6,655 nucleotides of DNA. Source: an uncultured Bacillota bacterium (lineage in GTDB: Bacteria; Bacillota; Clostridia; Christensenellales; UBA1242). The notes below the pieces were generated by a model. It was not told the DNA's origin, searched no databases, and saw only the letters and a list, made by a program, of their open reading frames with translations. Made by a program: the position numbers and the translations under genes. The stretch spans positions 1 to 6,655 of the forward strand of contig CALBYO010000058.1 in the NCBI GenBank assembly GCA_937889705.1, written 5' to 3'. Below, in pieces: positions 4,923 to 6,655 of the stretch; position 1 is the stretch's first letter; each line of letters opens with the position of its first letter.

Positions 4923-6185
4923 ATGGAAGAATTCAACGCAAAACGAATTCCACTTGCAGAAAGAATGAGGCCAACAACTTTTGAAGACTTTGTCGGTCAA
5001 GAACATATTGCAAGAAAGGGAAGTTTATTTAGACGAGCAATCGAAGCGGGAACTCTTGGTAGTGCCATATTTTTTGGACCACCAGGAACTGGAAAGACAA
5101 CGCTTGCAAATATAATATCAAATATGGATAACGGCATTTTCAAAAAACTAAACGCTGTTTCAAGCGGTGTTGCCGATGCTAAAAAAATTATTGAAGACGC
5201 AAGAAAAGATAAATCATTATTTTCAAGGCAAACTTATCTTTTATTAGACGAATGCCATAGATGGAGCAAGGCACAAAGCGACTGCATTTTAGCCGCAGTT
5301 GAAGATGGTACGATTGTCTTTATTGGAACAACAACAGAAAATCCATATCACAGCATGACGCCTGCCATTGTATCTCGTTCAAAAGTTTTTGAATTTAAAC
5401 CTCTTGAAAAGGAAGATATTAAAAAAGCACTTTTAAGGGCGGTTGAAGATAAGCAAAAAGGCCTTGGCCAATTCAATATTAAAATATCTGACGAAGCGTT
5501 AAATCATTTGGCGTGGGCAGCTGGTGGAGATTTGCGTTCTGCCTATGCTTCTTTGGAACTTGCCGCTTTAACAACGAAACCAAACGAGAAAGGCGAAATA
5601 GTTATAGATTTGTCCGTTGCAGAAAATTGTGTCCAACAAAAAGCGTTTTCGCTTGATGAAACAAAATATTATGATTATCTAAGCGCTTTTTGTAAGTCAA
5701 TTAGGGGGAGCGACCCAGACGCCGCATTGTTTTATAGTTCACGCATGATTGAAGCGGGTGTTGACCCACAAATTATCGCAAGAAGGTTAATCGCACACTG
5801 TTCGGAAGATATTGGAATGGCAGATAGCAATGCTTTGCTTCTTGCAACTTGCGCGCTTTATTCAATCAAAAATTTAGGTGTTCCCGAAGCGCTTTTGAAT
5901 TTGTCGCACGCAATCGTTTATGCTTGCACTGCTGAAAAATCAAATTCTGTTTATCTTGCAATGGCAAAAGCGCAAGAAGCAGCAAAAAAATACCCAGATG
6001 CCGAAGCGCCTTATCATTTAAGAAATCATCCTTCAATAAATGACACTAAAAAAGCCAAATATAAATATCCGCACGATTATGGCGGTTGGGTTAAGCAACA
6101 ATATTTGCCTGACGAATTAAAAAATGAAGTTTTTTACAATCCGTCACCAAATGGTAAAGAAAAAAATATAAAAGTAAAAAAATAA
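4923..6185 (+). CDS. rarA: Replication-associated recombination protein RarA (MgsA), AAA+ ATPase
   Basis: RarA is a cytoplasmic, clamp-loader-like ATPase of the MgsA/WRNIP1 family that acts at stalled replication forks. At 420 residues it is full length. In order: the N-terminal PLAERMRPTTFEDFVGQEHI block (10-29), Walker A GPPGTGKTT (52-60), Walker B LLLDECHR (106-113), sensor 1 GTTTENP (135-141), the arginine-finger segment SRSK (151-154), sensor 2 GGDLRSAY (201-208), then the C-terminal tetramerisation region with EDIGMAD (295-301), HLRNHP (365-370) and KYPHDYGGWVKQQYLP (381-396). Walker B has Cys111 and Trp114 where the family usually has Ile and Phe (DEIHRF); catalytic Asp109, Glu110 and Arg113 remain. 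ATG 4923 is the only start that keeps the conserved N-terminus; no Shine-Dalgarno site precedes it, and an extended -10 ends six bases upstream. The Lys-rich tail (GKEKNIKVKK) reads into the terminator stem. Confidence 0.97.
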   Translation: MEEFNAKRIPLAERMRPTTFEDFVGQEHIARKGSLFRRAIEAGTLGSAIFFGPPGTGKTTLANIISNMDNGIFKKLNAVSSGVADAKKIIEDARKDKSLFSRQTYLLLDECHRWSKAQSDCILAAVEDGTIVFIGTTTENPYHSMTPAIVSRSKVFEFKPLEKEDIKKALLRAVEDKQKGLGQFNIKISDEALNHLAWAAGGDLRSAYASLELAALTTKPNEKGEIVIDLSVAENCVQQKAFSLDETKYYDYLSAFCKSIRGSDPDAALFYSSRMIEAGVDPQIIARRLIAHCSEDIGMADSNALLLATCALYSIKNLGVPEALLNLSHAIVYACTAEKSNSVYLAMAKAQEAAKKYPDAEAPYHLRNHPSINDTKKAKYKYPHDYGGWVKQQYLPDELKNEVFYNPSPNGKEKNIKVKK

Positions 6186-6213
6186 GTCAAAGAAATTCTT
6201 TGACTTATTTTTT
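6177..6213. terminator. Bidirectional terminator between rarA and the CBS gene
   Basis: A 16-bp perfect stem (6177-6192 with 6198-6213) encloses the 5-base loop AAATT; the core is TAAGTCAAAG paired with CTTTGACTTA. The A-tract on the left and T-tract on the right give a proper U-run in both directions. It overlaps the rarA stop (6183-6185), and its right arm runs into the stop of the leftward CBS gene (6214-6212). Confidence 0.93.
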
Positions 6214-6655
6214 AATAGTTGTCTAAAATGTTGTTCATTATTATAACATCGCTGGCGGTGACAATTCCGAGAGGAATTTCTTTCAAACTGCCAGTTTTTG
6301 TTATCAAAATCGCTATTAATTTACGATTTGAATAGAATAAATTTAAAACTTCTTCTATTGTGGCATTCAAGTTTACAACTTCATAATATTTTGCTGTTGT
6401 TTCTGGGTTAATAATTTCTTCAACGGTTGTGTTGTTGATATAATCGTCAACATTTTCTTTTCTTTCAATCGCTTTACCAATTTCGTCAACAATTCTTTGA
6501 CCATTTGCAACGCCAATTAAGCCGCCATCTTTGTATATAGGAATATTACTAAATTCAGAGGTCGAGATGAGTTCAATAATATCAATCAATTTAATATCAT
6601 TTTGCGCGCATAAAACATCTTTATGACAAATTACATCAAGTGCTTTTGGTGGAGT
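6212..6655 (-). CDS. Paired CBS-domain (Bateman module) protein, 5'-truncated
   Basis: The frame is open to the window edge, giving the C-terminal 147 residues; the TTG at 6589 is an internal Leu codon. Two CBS domains can be seen. The first (about 6-62) contains DVLCAQNDIKLIDIIELI, then SEFSNIPIYKDGGLIGVANGQRIVDEI. The second (about 76-145) contains VEEIINPE, TIEEVLNLFYSNRKLIAILI and PLGIVTASDVI. Each ends with the beta-turn plus Asn-Gly or Thr-x-Ser-Asp pattern that closes a CBS unit; TASD (133-136) matches the typical ribose-binding T/S-x-x-D. Such pairs usually bind adenosine nucleotides (AMP, ATP, c-di-AMP) and gate a partner domain, or stand alone. The protein ends right after CBS2, so any effector domain would be N-terminal and outside the window. 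The role is unknown; it is probably cytoplasmic. Confidence 0.88.
   Translation of the reverse strand, partial: TPPKALDVICHKDVLCAQNDIKLIDIIELISTSEFSNIPIYKDGGLIGVANGQRIVDEIGKAIERKENVDDYINNTTVEEIINPETTAKYYEVVNLNATIEEVLNLFYSNRKLIAILITKTGSLKEIPLGIVTASDVIIMNNILDNY

Overview
The window reads as chromosomal DNA from a low-GC, Gram-positive, spore-forming bacterium, most likely an uncultured clostridial lineage. This is inferred from the A+T-rich coding sequence, the AGGAGG-type ribosome binding sites on some genes, an SsuBC/TauBC-type ABC transporter, a GLUG-like surface-repeat protein and, most tellingly, a 23-codon gene for the sporulation peptide SpoVM at 3367-3438. No mobile element, phage gene, CRISPR array, tRNA or rRNA was seen.

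Layout. At 1-1515 (+) lies the 3' part of a large repeat protein with about ten GLUG-like glycine/valine units. It converges on an ABC operon read from the minus strand (ATPase 3221-2394, then permease 2381-1530), and the two share a hairpin terminator at 1502-1527. A 145-base divergent intergenic region (3222-3366) follows. It carries a good promoter for the ABC operon, a promoter-like box for the rightward genes, and a direct repeat that touches both -35 regions. Rightward come spoVM (3367-3438), an extremely A+T-rich unrecognised membrane-anchored protein (3468-4898), and rarA (4923-6185). rarA seems to have its own extended -10 promoter placed so that transcription would begin at the start codon. 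rarA converges on a 5'-truncated gene for a protein with paired CBS domains (6655-6212, -), again with one symmetric hairpin serving both ends.

The ABC pair is one transcription unit and makes an importer core, but no substrate-binding protein is in view, so the substrate is unknown. spoVM and the gene after it may be co-transcribed, because no terminator separates them. That is the only contextual hint to the function of the 3468-4898 protein. RarA is a housekeeping replication-repair ATPase. I see no evidence of a wholly new multigene system. The points most worth attention are the divergent spoVM, the unidentified protein beside it, and the apparently leaderless rarA.
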